Source: Acinetobacter sp. ANC 3903 (lineage in GTDB: Bacteria > Pseudomonadota > Gammaproteobacteria > Pseudomonadales > Moraxellaceae). From it: a stretch of DNA of 64,000 nt. The stretch covers positions 1 to 64,000 of the forward strand of contig NZ_NEGA01000008.1 of assembly GCF_002135315.1 (NCBI RefSeq), read 5' to 3'. Positions 22,137-33,186 of the stretch are shown here, piece after piece. A program made the position numbers and the translations under genes. The number at the start of each line of letters is the position of its first letter. Positions within the stretch are counted from its first letter, which is position 1. The notes beneath the pieces were generated by a model. That model saw only the letters and a list, made by a program, of their open reading frames with translations. It did not search any database and was not told the origin of the DNA.

Positions 22137-22670
22137 TTAGTTCGCTTTTTCGACTTGACGAAATTCGAGCTCAACCTGAGTTGGACGATTGAATACATTG
22201 ATTGTCAACGTTAAACGTGACTTCTCGTAAAGAACTTCTTCCACCACGCCTTTAAAGTCGGTGAATGGACCATCAATAACGAGTAATTCTTCGCCTGGCT
22301 CAAACATTGTCTTAGGACGAGGTGCTTCACCAGTATTGCGTACACGTGCAAGAATCGCATCAGCTTCTTTTTGCGTAATTGGAGCCGGTTTTTCAGCCGT
22401 ACCACCAATAAAGCCTAATACTTTTGGACATTCTTTAACAATGTGCCAAGTATCATCATTCATTTCCATTTCAACTAATACATAGCCAGGAAAGAATTTA
22501 CGCTCTGATTTACGCTTCTTGCCATCCTTCATTTCTACGACTTCTTCAGTCGGAACAAGGACTTCACCAAAGCTATCGGCTACAGCGCTACGCTGGATTC
22601 GATCATTAAGCGAGCGTAACACCTGTTTTTCATAACCTGAATAGGCATGAATAATGTACCAACGTTTCAT
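22137..22670 (-). CDS. nusG: Transcription antitermination/elongation factor NusG
   Basis: 177 aa. The NGN domain begins [14 protein letters not shown]. The C-terminal KOW domain carries [13 protein letters not shown] near residue 130. It binds the RNA polymerase clamp, suppresses pausing and bridges to Rho or ribosomal S10. It starts 7 bp after secE, the conserved secE-nusG pairing. Confidence 0.98.
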   Translation of the reverse strand: MKRWYIIHAYSGYEKQVLRSLNDRIQRSAVADSFGEVLVPTEEVVEMKDGKKRKSERKFFPGYVLVEMEMNDDTWHIVKECPKVLGFIGGTAEKPAPITQKEADAILARVRNTGEAPRPKTMFEPGEELLVIDGPFTDFKGVVEEVLYEKSRLTLTINVFNRPTQVELEFRQVEKAN

Positions 22671-22677
22671 AGCTCTC

Positions 22678-23118
22678 TTACCCGATAATAAACTTCATTA
22701 ACCAGCCTAAAATGTAATCAAAACACCATAAAACAATGGAAGCGATTACAACAACCGCAAGAACATGCCAAGATGTGGTCACTGTTTCCTGCTTGGTCGG
22801 CCAAGTCACACGACGTAACTCAATTCGCGCGTCTTTCAACACACGAACAAAGCCTTTGCCTTGATGGGTGGCGTATAATAAACCTAAAGCCACTACGATA
22901 CAAGCCAAAATCACACCAACGCGCACACCAACATTATTCGCAGGTGCCCAATACGCTGGCAAATACTGACCCACCATGGTCGCACCAATGAGTAAAATCA
23001 ATGCGATAACCCATAGAACAATATCTAACGGGGAACCAGAATTAACAACTTCAGCAGAATTATTTCTTTGTGGAATTGGCGCTTCGCTTAATGCGTCACG
23101 CGATTTATCATTCGACAT
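22678..23118 (-). CDS. secE: Preprotein translocase subunit SecE
   Basis: 146 aa. Longer than minimal SecE because it carries a polar N-terminal tail and two extra membrane segments (about residues 30-50 and 62-82), as in E. coli. The conserved part lies at the end: [13 protein letters not shown] near residue 100, then the essential transmembrane helix. It is part of the SecYEG channel in the inner membrane. The gene begins after tRNA-Trp and is coupled to nusG. Confidence 0.97.
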   Translation of the reverse strand: MSNDKSRDALSEAPIPQRNNSAEVVNSGSPLDIVLWVIALILLIGATMVGQYLPAYWAPANNVGVRVGVILACIVVALGLLYATHQGKGFVRVLKDARIELRRVTWPTKQETVTTSWHVLAVVVIASIVLWCFDYILGWLMKFIIG

Positions 23119-23191
23119 TTTTGTACTCGTCGTAGGCTTCGCGACTTATTATATGACAATTTAACCAGCATCAAGCTTTTTTTTTAAAAAA

Positions 23192-23267
23192 TGGCAGGCC
23201 AGGAGGGACTCGAACCCCCAACATTCGGTTTTGGAGACCGACGCTCTACCAATTGAACTACTGACCT
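23192..23267 (-). tRNA. tRNA-Trp (CCA anticodon)
   Basis: A 76-nt cloverleaf on the minus strand. The 7-bp acceptor stem AGGTCAG / CTGGCCT has one G-U pair. The anticodon stem TCGGT / ACCGA holds loop CTCCAAA with anticodon CCA. The T arm contains GGTTCGAGTCC and the 3' CCA is encoded. Its position between tuf and secE matches the tRNA-Trp of the E. coli tufB-secE locus. Confidence 0.97.
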
Positions 23268-23319
23268 ATAATACAAATCGGGAACTTAAGTCCCCGACCT
23301 GTAGTTTCAACTTATCGTA

Positions 23320-24510
23320 TTATGCAGTTACTTTAGCAACTACACCAGCACCAACTGTACGACCACCTTCACGGATCGCAAAACGTAGACCTGGGTCCAT
23401 TGCGATTGGGTGGATCAATTCTACTGACATTTCTACGTTGTCACCAGGCATTACCATTTCCACGCCTTCTTGTAATTGGATCGCACCAGTTACGTCAGTT
23501 GTACGGAAATAGAATTGTGGACGGTAACCGTTAAGGAATGGAGTGTGACGACCACCTTCTTCTTTAGAAAGTACGTATACTTCTGCATCGAATTTAGTGT
23601 GTGGCTTAATTGTACCTGGTTTAGCAAGTACTTGACCACGTTGAACGTCTTCACGTTTAGTACCACGTAGAAGAACACCACAGTTCTCGCCTGCACGACC
23701 TTCGTCAAGCAATTTACGGAACATTTCTACGCCAGTTACAGTTGTTTTAACTGTGTCTTTGATACCAACGATTTCAACTTCTTCGCCTACTTTCACGATA
23801 CCAGATTCAACACGGCCAGTTACTACTGTACCACGACCTGAAATTGAGAATACGTCTTCGATTGGCATCAAGAATGCTTTGTCGATCGCACGTTCTGGTT
23901 CAGGAATATAAGAATCAAGTGCAGCAACCAATTCGATTACAGCAGATTCGCCATATTGACCTTGGTCACCGTTAAGTGCAGCAAGTGCTGAACCACGGAT
24001 GATTGGAGTGTCATCACCTGGGAAGTCATAAGTAGAAAGAAGTTCACGAACTTCCATTTCTACCAATTCAAGTAATTCTTCGTCATCAACAAGGTCACAC
24101 TTGTTAAGGAATACAAGAATGTAAGGTACACCAACCTGACGAGAAAGAAGGATGTGTTCACGAGTCTGTGGCATAGGACCATCAGTCGCAGCACATACAA
24201 GGATCGCGCCGTCCATCTGAGCAGCACCAGTGATCATGTTTTTAACATAATCGGCGTGACCCGGGCAGTCTACGTGAGCGTAGTGACGAGATGGAGAATC
24301 GTATTCTACGTGTGAAGTATTAATGGTAATACCACGTGCTTTTTCTTCTGGTGCAGAGTCAATTGCTGCGTAATCTTTCGCTTCACCGCCGTAAGTTTTT
24401 GCACAAATAGTTGCAATCGCAGCAGTTAAAGTTGTTTTACCATGGTCGACGTGACCAATTGTGCCCACGTTTACGTGTGGTTTGTTACGTTCGAACTTAG
24501 CCTTAGCCAT
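23320..24510 (-). CDS. tuf: Elongation factor Tu
   Basis: 396 aa. GTPase motifs are present: G-H-V-D-H-G-K-T-T near residue 18, the switch I segment R-G-I-T-I-N near 60, D-C-P-G-H near 81, and N-K-C-D near 136. It delivers aminoacyl-tRNA to the ribosome and is the target of kirromycin-type drugs. It follows fusA in the str cluster by 97 bp. Because tRNA-Trp and secE follow directly, this one tuf gene joins the str and sec/rpo clusters. Confidence 0.99.
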   Translation of the reverse strand: MAKAKFERNKPHVNVGTIGHVDHGKTTLTAAIATICAKTYGGEAKDYAAIDSAPEEKARGITINTSHVEYDSPSRHYAHVDCPGHADYVKNMITGAAQMDGAILVCAATDGPMPQTREHILLSRQVGVPYILVFLNKCDLVDDEELLELVEMEVRELLSTYDFPGDDTPIIRGSALAALNGDQGQYGESAVIELVAALDSYIPEPERAIDKAFLMPIEDVFSISGRGTVVTGRVESGIVKVGEEVEIVGIKDTVKTTVTGVEMFRKLLDEGRAGENCGVLLRGTKREDVQRGQVLAKPGTIKPHTKFDAEVYVLSKEEGGRHTPFLNGYRPQFYFRTTDVTGAIQLQEGVEMVMPGDNVEMSVELIHPIAMDPGLRFAIREGGRTVGAGVVAKVTA

Positions 24511-24606
24511 GAGATCTTCCTTATTAAACTACTTATGGAGGGTTAGCTCCATAAGTGATTTTGGTTTTTAACTATGAATTAGTTTGGGCTTATAGTAATC
24601 GAAAGA

Positions 24607-26745
24607 TTACTCGTCGTCACCTTTTTTACCGCCAGACTGGAATTTAGAAATGATGCCTTCAGCCACGTTACGTGGAGTTTCAGCATATTTAGCAAATTCC
24701 ATAGAGTAAGTTGCACGACCTTGAGACATAGAACGCATAGAAGTTGCGTAACCAAACATCTCAGCAAGTGGAACTTCAGCTTTAATCGCTTTAGTACCGC
24801 CAGGAAGGTCATCCATACCTTGAACCATACCACGACGACGGTTTAAGTCACCCATGATATCGCCCATGTAGTCTTCTGGAGTTTCTACTTCAACTTTCAT
24901 GATTGGTTCAAGAAGGATAGGATCCGCTTTCATGAAACCATCACGGAAGGCATAAGAACCCGCCATTTTGAACGACAATTCGTCAGAATCGACATCATGG
25001 TAAGAACCATCGAATAGTGTCGCTTTGATACCCACAACAGGGTAACCAGCCAATACACCATTCTTCATACGTTCTTGAATACCTTTGTCAACCGCACCAA
25101 AGAATTCTTTAGGTACAGTACCGCCGACAACTTCTTCAGCGAATACGTATTCTTTACCAGCTTCTTCAACATCCATAGGTTCTAAACGAACATATACATG
25201 ACCGAATTTACCTTTACCACCAGTTTGACGTACGAATTTACCTTCTTGCTCAACCGATTTTTTAATCGTTTCGCGGTAAGCAACCATTGGTTTACCAATG
25301 TTCGCTTCAACGTTAAATTCACGTTTCATACGGTCAACAAGGATGTCAAGGTGAAGCTCACCCATACCCGCGATGATTGTTTGACCAGATTCTTCGTCAG
25401 TGCGAACACGGAACGATGGATCTTCTTTCGCCAAACGACCAAGTGCGATAGACATTTTCTCTTGGTCAGCTTTTGTCTTAGGCTCTACAGCTAAAGAAAT
25501 TACTGGCTCAGGGAATTCCATACGCTCAAGGGTAATGATGTTTTTCTCATCACACAGTGTATCACCAGTCGTAACGTCTTTAAGACCTACACATGCAGCG
25601 ATATCACCAGCGCGAATTTCTTCAACGTCTTGACGTTCGTTTGCGTGCATTTGCACGATACGACCGATACGCTCACGTTTCGCTTTAACTGGGTTATAAA
25701 CTGGGTCACCTTGTTTAAGCACACCAGAGTAAACACGTACGAAAGTCAAGTTACCTACGAATTTGTCGTTCATGATTTTGAACGCTAACGCAGAGAACGG
25801 AGCTTCGTCAGATGCTTCACGAGTCGCTTTAGTTTCAGCTTTATCGTCAAGAATACCTTCGATTGCTTTAACTTCAGTCGGTGATGGCAAGAATTCAATT
25901 ACAGCATCCAACATACGTTGAACACCTTTGTTTTTGAACGCTGTACCACAAAGCATTGGTTGGATTTCACAAGCCAAAGTTTGTGCACGAATACCAGCAA
26001 TGATTTGCTCTTTAGTCAAATCGCCATTGTTAAGGTATTCATCCATCAATTCTTCAGATGCTTCAGCCGCAGCTTCAACCATGTTGGTGCGCCATTCTTC
26101 AGCAGTTGCTTGAAGGTCAGCAGGAATATCACCATATTCGAATTGCATACCTTGAGACGCTTCATCCCAAATGATGGCTTTCATTTCGATCAGGTCAACA
26201 ACACCCTGGAAATTTTCTTCAGCACCAATTGGAATTACTACAGGTACAGGATGAGCACCCAAACGGGTTTTCATTTGTTCAACAACACGGAAGAAGTTTG
26301 CACCAGTACGGTCCATCTTGTTCACGAATGCTAAACGAGGCACTTGGTATTTATTTGCTTGACGCCATACAGTTTCAGACTGAGGTTGTACACCACCTAC
26401 AGCACAGTAAACCATACATGCACCGTCAAGAACACGCATAGAACGCTCAACTTCAATTGTGAAGTCAACGTGTCCTGGGGTGTCAATTACGTTAATACGG
26501 TGTTCTGGGAATTGTTTACCCATACCAGACCAGAAACAAGTCGTAGCAGCAGAGGTAATTGTAATACCGCGCTCTTGCTCTTGTTCCATCCAGTCCATTG
26601 TTGCTGCACCATCATGTACTTCACCAATTTTGTGAGATACACCTGTGTAGAACAAGATACGTTCAGTAGTCGTGGTTTTACCAGCATCGATGTGAGCTGA
26701 AATACCAATGTTACGGTAACGAGAAATAGGGGTTTGACGAGCCAT
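24607..26745 (-). CDS. fusA: Elongation factor G
   Basis: 712 aa from the ATG at 26745 ([12 protein letters not shown]), matching the family start. An ATG four codons upstream (26757) is in frame, but its ribosome binding site would be too close. The G domain shows A-H-I-D-A-G-K-T-T near residue 18, D-T-P-G-H-V-D near 88 and N-K-M-D near 142, followed by domains II-V. It drives ribosomal translocation and, with RRF, recycling. It is the third gene of the str operon. Confidence 0.98.
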   Translation of the reverse strand: MARQTPISRYRNIGISAHIDAGKTTTTERILFYTGVSHKIGEVHDGAATMDWMEQEQERGITITSAATTCFWSGMGKQFPEHRINVIDTPGHVDFTIEVERSMRVLDGACMVYCAVGGVQPQSETVWRQANKYQVPRLAFVNKMDRTGANFFRVVEQMKTRLGAHPVPVVIPIGAEENFQGVVDLIEMKAIIWDEASQGMQFEYGDIPADLQATAEEWRTNMVEAAAEASEELMDEYLNNGDLTKEQIIAGIRAQTLACEIQPMLCGTAFKNKGVQRMLDAVIEFLPSPTEVKAIEGILDDKAETKATREASDEAPFSALAFKIMNDKFVGNLTFVRVYSGVLKQGDPVYNPVKAKRERIGRIVQMHANERQDVEEIRAGDIAACVGLKDVTTGDTLCDEKNIITLERMEFPEPVISLAVEPKTKADQEKMSIALGRLAKEDPSFRVRTDEESGQTIIAGMGELHLDILVDRMKREFNVEANIGKPMVAYRETIKKSVEQEGKFVRQTGGKGKFGHVYVRLEPMDVEEAGKEYVFAEEVVGGTVPKEFFGAVDKGIQERMKNGVLAGYPVVGIKATLFDGSYHDVDSDELSFKMAGSYAFRDGFMKADPILLEPIMKVEVETPEDYMGDIMGDLNRRRGMVQGMDDLPGGTKAIKAEVPLAEMFGYATSMRSMSQGRATYSMEFAKYAETPRNVAEGIISKFQSGGKKGDDE

Positions 26746-26876
26746 GATTTCTTGCATTCCTAAATTTTGTTGTTTAAAACAGGACGCTTTAAGCTGCCAG
26801 GCAGCTTAAAGCGATTCGATGACAAAACAGTGAAAACTGGTTTGCCACCCTCCTGAATAGGGGCTGTTTTATCCGC

Positions 26877-27347
26877 TTAGAAACGGTAGTGAGAGAAGGC
26901 TTTGTTGGCTTCAGCCATACGGTGCACATCTTCACGTTTTTTAATCGCTGAACCCTTACCTTCAGCTGCATCAAGCAACTCGCCAGCAAGACGTAAAGCC
27001 ATTGTTTTTTCAGAACGCTTAGCAGCAGCATCTACCAACCAACGCATAGCTAGGGCAGTACGACGGGATGGGCGCACTTCCATAGGTACTTGATAAGTAG
27101 CACCACCAACACGGCGTGCTTTTACTTCAACCATAGGGCGAACTTTTTCAAGAGTAGTCTCGAAAAATTCAACTGGGTCTACTTTAGATTTTTCTTGAAC
27201 GCGGTCTAAAGCACCGTAAACGATACTTTCAGCAATAGATTTTTTACCATCTTGCATTACGTGGTTCATGAATTTAGCGATTGTTTGGCTGCCGAACTTA
27301 GGATCCGGAAGGATTTCACGGGCAGCGACTACGCGACGTCTTGGCAT
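26877..27347 (-). CDS. rpsG: 30S ribosomal protein S7
   Basis: 156 aa from the ATG at 27347 ([15 protein letters not shown]). The open frame extends 17 codons further upstream, but those residues are not part of the family. S7 nucleates assembly of the 30S head and, in E. coli, represses the str operon by binding the rpsL-rpsG spacer. The spacer here (27348-27526, about 180 bp) is long enough for such a site. Confidence 0.98.
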   Translation of the reverse strand: MPRRRVVAAREILPDPKFGSQTIAKFMNHVMQDGKKSIAESIVYGALDRVQEKSKVDPVEFFETTLEKVRPMVEVKARRVGGATYQVPMEVRPSRRTALAMRWLVDAAAKRSEKTMALRLAGELLDAAEGKGSAIKKREDVHRMAEANKAFSHYRF

Positions 27348-27526
27348 TTTAATACACCTATAAATATGACACTTCAGGTTTATCCAGCATGAGTACAAAG
27401 TGTCATGTACTGTTCGCTGGCCTTACTACACGTCGCTTGAATTTTACAAAATTAAATGCAGAAATCAGACAAGCGAGACGATAAAGGATTGCGGTTCTAC
27501 GGTCTTAAGAAGTTAATCTAAAAAGA

Positions 27527-27901
27527 TTATTTCTTAGGACGTTTAGTACCGTATTTAGAACGAGACTGGTTACGATCTTTAACACCAGCGCAGTCTAAAG
27601 AACCACGAACGGTATGGTAACGTACACCTGGTAAGTCTTTAACACGACCACCACGGATAAGCACAACACTGTGCTCTTGTAGGTTATGGCCTTCACCACC
27701 GATGTAGCTTGATACTTCAAAGCCAGAAGTTAAGCGAACACGGCAAACTTTACGCATTGCTGAGTTAGGTTTTTTAGGTGTAGTTGTGTAAACACGTGTA
27801 CAAACACCACGACGTTGTGGACAAGCCTTCAACGCAGGAACTTTTGATTTTTCAATCAAAGTCGTACGACCCTTACGGATCAACTGATTTGTTGTTGCCA
27901 T
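27527..27901 (-). CDS. rpsL: 30S ribosomal protein S12
   Basis: 124 aa. Carries T-P-K-K-P-N-S-A near residue 40 and [11 protein letters not shown] near 85. The two lysines whose mutation gives streptomycin resistance (E. coli K42 and K87) are unchanged. S12 is the decoding-centre accuracy protein. It is the first gene of the str operon, so the promoter should lie in 27902-28079. Confidence 0.98.
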   Translation of the reverse strand: MATTNQLIRKGRTTLIEKSKVPALKACPQRRGVCTRVYTTTPKKPNSAMRKVCRVRLTSGFEVSSYIGGEGHNLQEHSVVLIRGGRVKDLPGVRYHTVRGSLDCAGVKDRNQSRSKYGTKRPKK

Positions 27902-28079
27902 TTGGCAATTCTCCCGTTAATAAAAAGCCTCAAAAAAATACCACTTTTTGAGGGCACACAATTGTAAGCGAAGATAGAAAAATGGTCAATATTCGAGACC
28001 ATATCAAATATCGAACACTTCCTTATATGTAGGTCAGTAGCTGCGTTTTTAAAGACTTTACCCTAGGCTTTTTTGCACT

Positions 28080-29504
28080 CTATTTTGTAACTTTTTTCTT
28101 GGTTGGCTTAGCTGCTTCATTTTGTTCAGATTGGGAAGCAGCAAATTGCTCACTGCCCGCATCAATTCCTTGAACATCTGCCTGAGCATATTCATCTATT
28201 TCTGCTTCATCTACCGGTATGGCCGGTTTTTGCGGTTCAACCTGTGCATGAGGTTCAACCATGTGTTCAGCCAAATACTCTAATCCTTGTTCTACCCGCT
28301 CACTTTTACGTTCATCATCCACAATGGCATCATCTGCTTTCTTCTTAATAGTGACTTTGGCAATCGTGCCATGCCCTTCCACTGCTATGTCTTGATCAAG
28401 TTTAAGCTCGGCATTCAGATCAGTTTTAGTAAAGGGATTTAATAATCTTGGCGTTGCCTGTGCCAATAACTCTAAAGATTTCTCATAAGCCGCAATAGGA
28501 GATAACTCCGCTCCTTGGTGCTGCTGCAAATAGCTTCTGGCATGGGAAAATATCTGCTGGGCTTTCTGGTTGACATCTTCCACCAGTTTCCAGCTATAAG
28601 CTGCACCTATACCTGCTCCGGCAACCGGGGTTAATTTACTGATCAATGAAACTTTTGGAAGATGATTCAACCAGTTCCATTTCATTTCACCATTTTCATT
28701 GACCAGCCATTTTTTCAGTGGCTCGCTATCATTGCTAGAACCTAGCATGTTTTGCAATTGGGCAGTATCATTGGTTTGCAGCATATTGGACACTATTTTA
28801 AGTGCCATCAATACACTCTGTTTTTCCGCAATCTGCCCCAAGTCGATTTGTTTAAACACAAACTGGACAATATCCTGTTCGGTGTCTTTGTTCAGCTCAA
28901 AGCCATAAGCACGTCCCACCTGATAAATCATGCGTAGAGACATCAGCAGTGACAAAGGTAGGTCAATCGCTGAACCAACTACACCTGTAGCACCCGTCAC
29001 GGCACCCTGTATAGAGGCAAGCCATTTATTTTGTTCAGCCAAAGCCTGGCTCAGACGTTTTGAACGTTCAACATCTTGAGTCAGTTCTTGTAAATCTTTT
29101 GCACCGGCCTGATCCAGCACGGCATCTACAGAACTCAGATTTGAAGTAAATTGATTTAAATGTTCAAAAAAATAGTCCGATACCTTGTCTGAAAAATCCG
29201 GTGAAACAAAATTAGCCACGCGACTGACCTTGCCGTACTGACGACCTAGCAATTGCCGCGATACATTAGGTAAATACTCGCGCATCATTTGTTGAGGATT
29301 ATCATATTTCCTGGATTCAAATACGCTTTGAGAACGGGCACTTCCCTCAATGACATGACCATTGGTCAAGGCTCCATTGGCCTTGCCAGCACGTTCGGCA
29401 GCTGCATGATTCAGCACAGTCATTCCTGTTGCACTGATCTTTTTAGCCACTCCCAAAGCATTTGAGAAGAATCCACCTGAATGTTTATTATTGGTATCTG
29501 TCAT
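28080..29504 (-). CDS. EcsC-family protein
   Basis: 474 aa. A central region of about 200 residues (roughly 120-330) matches the EcsC family: W-L-A-S-I-Q-G-A-V-T-G-A-T-G followed by I-D-L-P-L-S-L-L-M-S-L-R-M-I-Y-Q-V and later G-A-G-I-G-A-A-Y-S. These are amphipathic glycine-rich helices that may touch the membrane. The N-terminus is polar, and the C-terminal 70 residues are acidic and low-complexity with a Lys-rich end. EcsC was named from a Bacillus ABC-transporter operon; its function is unknown. It is a lone gene, divergent from fabB. Confidence 0.85.
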   Translation of the reverse strand: MTDTNNKHSGGFFSNALGVAKKISATGMTVLNHAAAERAGKANGALTNGHVIEGSARSQSVFESRKYDNPQQMMREYLPNVSRQLLGRQYGKVSRVANFVSPDFSDKVSDYFFEHLNQFTSNLSSVDAVLDQAGAKDLQELTQDVERSKRLSQALAEQNKWLASIQGAVTGATGVVGSAIDLPLSLLMSLRMIYQVGRAYGFELNKDTEQDIVQFVFKQIDLGQIAEKQSVLMALKIVSNMLQTNDTAQLQNMLGSSNDSEPLKKWLVNENGEMKWNWLNHLPKVSLISKLTPVAGAGIGAAYSWKLVEDVNQKAQQIFSHARSYLQQHQGAELSPIAAYEKSLELLAQATPRLLNPFTKTDLNAELKLDQDIAVEGHGTIAKVTIKKKADDAIVDDERKSERVEQGLEYLAEHMVEPHAQVEPQKPAIPVDEAEIDEYAQADVQGIDAGSEQFAASQSEQNEAAKPTKKKVTK

Positions 29505-29784
29505 TCTTTACCCTCATCTTCTATTCTTACAATTATTGATAAATACTAGGTGTAGTCTAAGTTTATCTCAATATTAATGTGTATCTTTTAGTTAATTATT
29601 CTGGGTAAACATTACAGATACATACTGTCAAAATAGGCATAATATTTGCCATAAGAATTCAAAAACCTTTCTGCTATCATGAATGCAACCGAAAGACATG
29701 AGTAATGCGCTGGATTGCGGTTTTTAGTTTTCTCCCTGAATCAGCTGCCTTTACTCAAAATATCACCATAGAAGGGATCTGTAG

Positions 29785-31014
29785 ATGAAGCGTGTTGTAA
29801 TCACTGGTATGGGTATCAACTCATGCATTGGTAACTCTTTAGAAGATGTCACTCATTCTTTACAAAACGGGGTTTCTGGAACACGTTTTAACCCGACTTA
29901 TGCAGAATTAAACTTTAAGAGCCATGTCAGTGCAGCAGCTGAACAAAATTTTGACAACATTGACCGCAAATTGAAACGCTTCATGGGCGTGTGTGCAATG
30001 TATGCCTACAACTCGGCACTTTCTGCTGTTGAACATGCTGGTTTACAAGTTGAAGATTTAGCCAATAACCCGCATTACGGTATTACCGGTGGTTCAGGTG
30101 GCGGTTCAACCGCCTCTGTCATTGAAATGAACGAACTATTGCAAACCAAAGGTGCGCGTAAAGTTGGTCCTTTCTTTGTGCCGCGTAACATGACCAATAC
30201 CATTACCGCAAACGTCGGTGTTGCATTCAAACTGCAAGGTGTAGCGCATACCATTACCAGCGCATGTGCAACTTCTGCCGATGCGATTGGTTATGCATAT
30301 AACCTGATTCAATTGGGCAAACAGGATTTAATGCTTGCCGGCGGTGGTGAAGAAGATCACTGGTCACAAAGCTTACTGTTTGATGCCATGGGTGCGCTTT
30401 GCTCTAAATACAATGACACCCCTGAAAAAGCTTCTCGCCCATACTCTGCTGACCGTGACGGTTTCGTAATTGCTGGTGGCGGCGGTTTTGTGGTACTTGA
30501 ATCACTTGAGCATGCACAAGCTCGTGGTGCAAAAATTCTTGCTGAAGTAGTGGGCTATGCAGCTAACTCTGATGGTGCAGACATGGTGGCTCCAAGCGGT
30601 GAAGGCGCAACACGCTGTATCCTGATGGCCCTTGAAGAAGCGAAACAGCATGGCGTTGACAAGATTGACTATGTGAATACGCATGGTACGTCAACTCCTG
30701 CAGGTGACGTGACTGAACTGAAAGCCATGGCACGTGCATTCGGTGAAGGCCAAGTACCGCCTATCAGCTCAACCAAGTCTATGACCGGTCACAGCCTGGG
30801 TGCTGCGGGTGTACATGAAGCCATTTATTCTGTCCTGATGATGCAAAATGACTTTATTGCGCCAAACATCAACGTGACTGAACTGGATGAAGGTGCAAAA
30901 CCGTTTGATATCGTACTTGAAAAACGTGACGCAAAATTGAATACTGTGATGAGTAACAGTTTCGGTTTTGGCGGTGTAAATGCTTGTCTCGTTTTCAAAA
31001 AATGGGAAGGCTAA
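29785..31014 (+). CDS. fabB: Beta-ketoacyl-ACP synthase I
   Basis: 409 aa. The condensing-enzyme Cys-His-His triad is present: Cys161 within T-S-A-C-A-T-S-A-D-A, then N-T-H-G-T-S-T-P near residue 296 and T-G-H-S-L-G-A-A-G near 331. FabB elongates acyl-ACP, including the step needed for unsaturated fatty acids. An AGAAGGGAT ribosome binding site precedes the ATG. hemJ follows 71 bp downstream on the same strand. FabB is preferred over FabF by the N-terminal sequence and length. Confidence 0.93.
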   Translation: MKRVVITGMGINSCIGNSLEDVTHSLQNGVSGTRFNPTYAELNFKSHVSAAAEQNFDNIDRKLKRFMGVCAMYAYNSALSAVEHAGLQVEDLANNPHYGITGGSGGGSTASVIEMNELLQTKGARKVGPFFVPRNMTNTITANVGVAFKLQGVAHTITSACATSADAIGYAYNLIQLGKQDLMLAGGGEEDHWSQSLLFDAMGALCSKYNDTPEKASRPYSADRDGFVIAGGGGFVVLESLEHAQARGAKILAEVVGYAANSDGADMVAPSGEGATRCILMALEEAKQHGVDKIDYVNTHGTSTPAGDVTELKAMARAFGEGQVPPISSTKSMTGHSLGAAGVHEAIYSVLMMQNDFIAPNINVTELDEGAKPFDIVLEKRDAKLNTVMSNSFGFGGVNACLVFKKWEG

Positions 31015-31085
31015 GCTAAGAAGTGTTGATCATTCAACCATGGATGATCAACTTCTGCCACACTGCCCTTTAAAAGGGTGAATGG

Positions 31086-31538
31086 ATGGATGCTCCTTCT
31101 GATGCTTTCTTGTGGGTAAAAGCATTACATATTATTGCAGTCGTTTGCTGGTTTGCGGCGCTGTTCTACCTGCCACGTTTGTATGTTTACCATGCCATGA
31201 GTGAAGATGCGGTGAGTCATCAGCGTTTTGAAGTCATGGAACGTAAGCTGTACCGTGGCATCATGTGGCCCTCAATGGTTGCAACACTCATCACCGCACA
31301 CTTTCTAGTGGATTGGGGTGATGCAACGCGTCATTACCACGACGCATTGTGGTTTTACCTGAAAGTCGGATTGGTCGGATTATTGGTGATTTACCACTTT
31401 GTTTGTGGTTACTACCGTAAAAAACTGATCGGTAATGCGCATTACAAATCACACAAGTTCTGGCGCTTCTTTAATGAAATGCCAACGCTGATTTTATTTG
31501 CCGTAGTAATTCTAGTGGTGGTGAAACCGATCTTCTAA
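31086..31538 (+). CDS. hemJ: Protoporphyrinogen oxidase HemJ
   Basis: 150 aa with four predicted membrane helices. Matches the HemJ (UPF0093) family: W-V-K-A-L-H-I-I-A-V-V-C-W-F near the start with conserved His15, the R-L-Y-V-Y-H segment, and F-Y-L-K-V-G-L near residue 90 with a conserved Lys. HemJ oxidises protoporphyrinogen IX in heme synthesis in bacteria lacking HemG/HemY, and Acinetobacter is a known HemJ user. The gene probably shares the fabB transcript and ends at a strong terminator. Confidence 0.92.
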   Translation: MDAPSDAFLWVKALHIIAVVCWFAALFYLPRLYVYHAMSEDAVSHQRFEVMERKLYRGIMWPSMVATLITAHFLVDWGDATRHYHDALWFYLKVGLVGLLVIYHFVCGYYRKKLIGNAHYKSHKFWRFFNEMPTLILFAVVILVVVKPIF

Positions 31539-31542
31539 GCAT

Positions 31543-31572
31543 CAAAAAAGCCCTCAATCGAGGGCTTTTTTA
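31543..31572. terminator. Bidirectional intrinsic terminator
   Basis: AAAAAGCCCTC / GAGGGCTTTTT stem between convergent hemJ and cycA. Confidence 0.92.
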
Positions 31573-31586
31573 CATCTGACAAAAAT

Positions 31587-33047
31587 TTAGTTCAACATTT
31601 CCTGATTGCTTTTCATCAGCATGTCCTGATGACGTTTACGCATCCGCGGTTTATACAGGAGCTGATAGGTCACGGCCAAAATAAGCAACCAAAGCGGACT
31701 GATCATCAGAGCACGCAAGGTATCGGCTTCCAGACTTAAAATAATCAAAGTAAAGAATAAAAATACCAGTACCACATAGGACATCCATATCCCGCCCGGC
31801 ATTTTAAAAGTGGACTTGGCATGCAGTTCCGGACGCAGTTTACGGTAACGGATATAGCACACCATGATGATGCTCCAGATACTGATAAACAAAATCACGC
31901 ACAGCGAACTTGCTAAAGTAAAGGCTTCAACCGTATTCGGTACAAAATATTGTAATGCTGCCCCCACCATAATAAAGGCGCAAGAGAACAATAAACCTTT
32001 TGCAGGCACAGCACGCTTAGACAATTGTGCCAGCTTTTGCGGTGCCTGCCCTTCCCGCGCCAAGCCAAACAGCATGCGCGATGTTGAAAACACGCCACTG
32101 TTCATGGAAGACATGACCGATGACAGCACCACCAGGTTCATGATAATAGCTGCTGCACCAATGCCTGCATGCATGAACAGCGACACAAAGGGACTTTGAT
32201 CCGCAGGAATCTGGTTCCATGGGGTAACCGACATCACAATGAATAGTGACAATACATAGAACAAAATAATTCGGGTCGGAATGGCGTTGATTGCTTTAGG
32301 CAAGTTCTTTTCAGGGTCTTGGGTTTCTGCCGCCATAGTTCCAATCAGCTCCACACCAACAAAAGCAAACAAGGCAATCTGGAAACCGGCCAGGAAACCG
32401 CTGCCGCCTTGCGGGAACATGCCACCATGCGACCAGACATTGCTAAAGCTGGCAAGCGAACCACCTGGTGCATGAAAATGGCTAAACACCATAAAGCCAC
32501 CAATACCAATCAGCCCTAAAATGGCCAAAATCTTGATGAGCGCAAACCAGAATTCAATTTCACCAAACAGACGTACGGCGAGCATATTAATGCCGAGCAC
32601 CAGCAACACGCAGGCCACACTGATCATGGCCTGTCCTGATGGGGTAAAGGCCATACCTTCAGGCAGCCAAAAGCTGAGATAGTTGATAATAGCAGCCAAG
32701 TCTGCGATGCCAACCAGCACCCAGCCCAGCCAGTATGACCAGCCAATATAGTAGCCTGCACCCGGACCAATCAGGTCATGCGCCATATCGATAAAGGATT
32801 TGTAATGCAGGTTGGAAAGTAAGATTTCACCCAATGCGCGCATCAGGAAAAAGAACATGGTACCAATGATGGTATAGATCAATAAAATTGAAGGGCCAGC
32901 CAGGGAGATGGTTTTGCCTGAACCCATAAACAGGCCTGTCCCAATCGCGCCACCAATGGCAATGAGTTGCAGGTGACGGTTGGACAGTTTTCGTTGTAGT
33001 TCATGCGATGATGCCTTGGCATCGTCTGCTCGTGGTGTAGTGGTCAT
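31587..33047 (-). CDS. cycA: Amino-acid permease, CycA-type (D-Ala/D-Ser/Gly)
   Basis: 486 aa from the ATG at 33047; an in-frame ATG seven codons upstream is less likely because AAGGA lies between the two starts at good spacing for the downstream one. Twelve membrane helices. The APC-family opening is clear (R-H-L-Q-L-I-A-I-G-G-A-I-G-T-G-L-F), and sequence and context fit CycA, the D-alanine/D-serine/glycine symporter. It is the last gene of a cluster with ridA, alr and dadA, supplying substrate for D-alanine catabolism. The gap to ridA (139 bp) holds a strong hairpin. Confidence 0.88.
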   Translation of the reverse strand: MTTTPRADDAKASSHELQRKLSNRHLQLIAIGGAIGTGLFMGSGKTISLAGPSILLIYTIIGTMFFFLMRALGEILLSNLHYKSFIDMAHDLIGPGAGYYIGWSYWLGWVLVGIADLAAIINYLSFWLPEGMAFTPSGQAMISVACVLLVLGINMLAVRLFGEIEFWFALIKILAILGLIGIGGFMVFSHFHAPGGSLASFSNVWSHGGMFPQGGSGFLAGFQIALFAFVGVELIGTMAAETQDPEKNLPKAINAIPTRIILFYVLSLFIVMSVTPWNQIPADQSPFVSLFMHAGIGAAAIIMNLVVLSSVMSSMNSGVFSTSRMLFGLAREGQAPQKLAQLSKRAVPAKGLLFSCAFIMVGAALQYFVPNTVEAFTLASSLCVILFISIWSIIMVCYIRYRKLRPELHAKSTFKMPGGIWMSYVVLVFLFFTLIILSLEADTLRALMISPLWLLILAVTYQLLYKPRMRKRHQDMLMKSNQEMLN

Positions 33048-33133
33048 AACTGAACATCCTTTTAACATACGATTGCGTGTAAACCATGTGCTTTACATTG
33101 CCGGTCATCCCAACCAGCGACATTTACACGCCA

Positions 33134-33165
33134 GGCAGCAAATCGGTCTCAACCGCTTTGCTGCC
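33134..33165 (-). promoter_or_regulatory. Long hairpin between ridA and cycA
   Basis: GGCAGCAAA-t-CGGT with loop CTCA and ACCG-c-TTTGCTGCC: 13 paired bases with one mismatch. It has no T run, so it is more likely an mRNA processing or stabilising element that sets cycA expression relative to dadA-alr-ridA than a terminator. Confidence 0.65.
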
Positions 33166-33186
33166 ATACGGGGGAGATTTTTGGCA

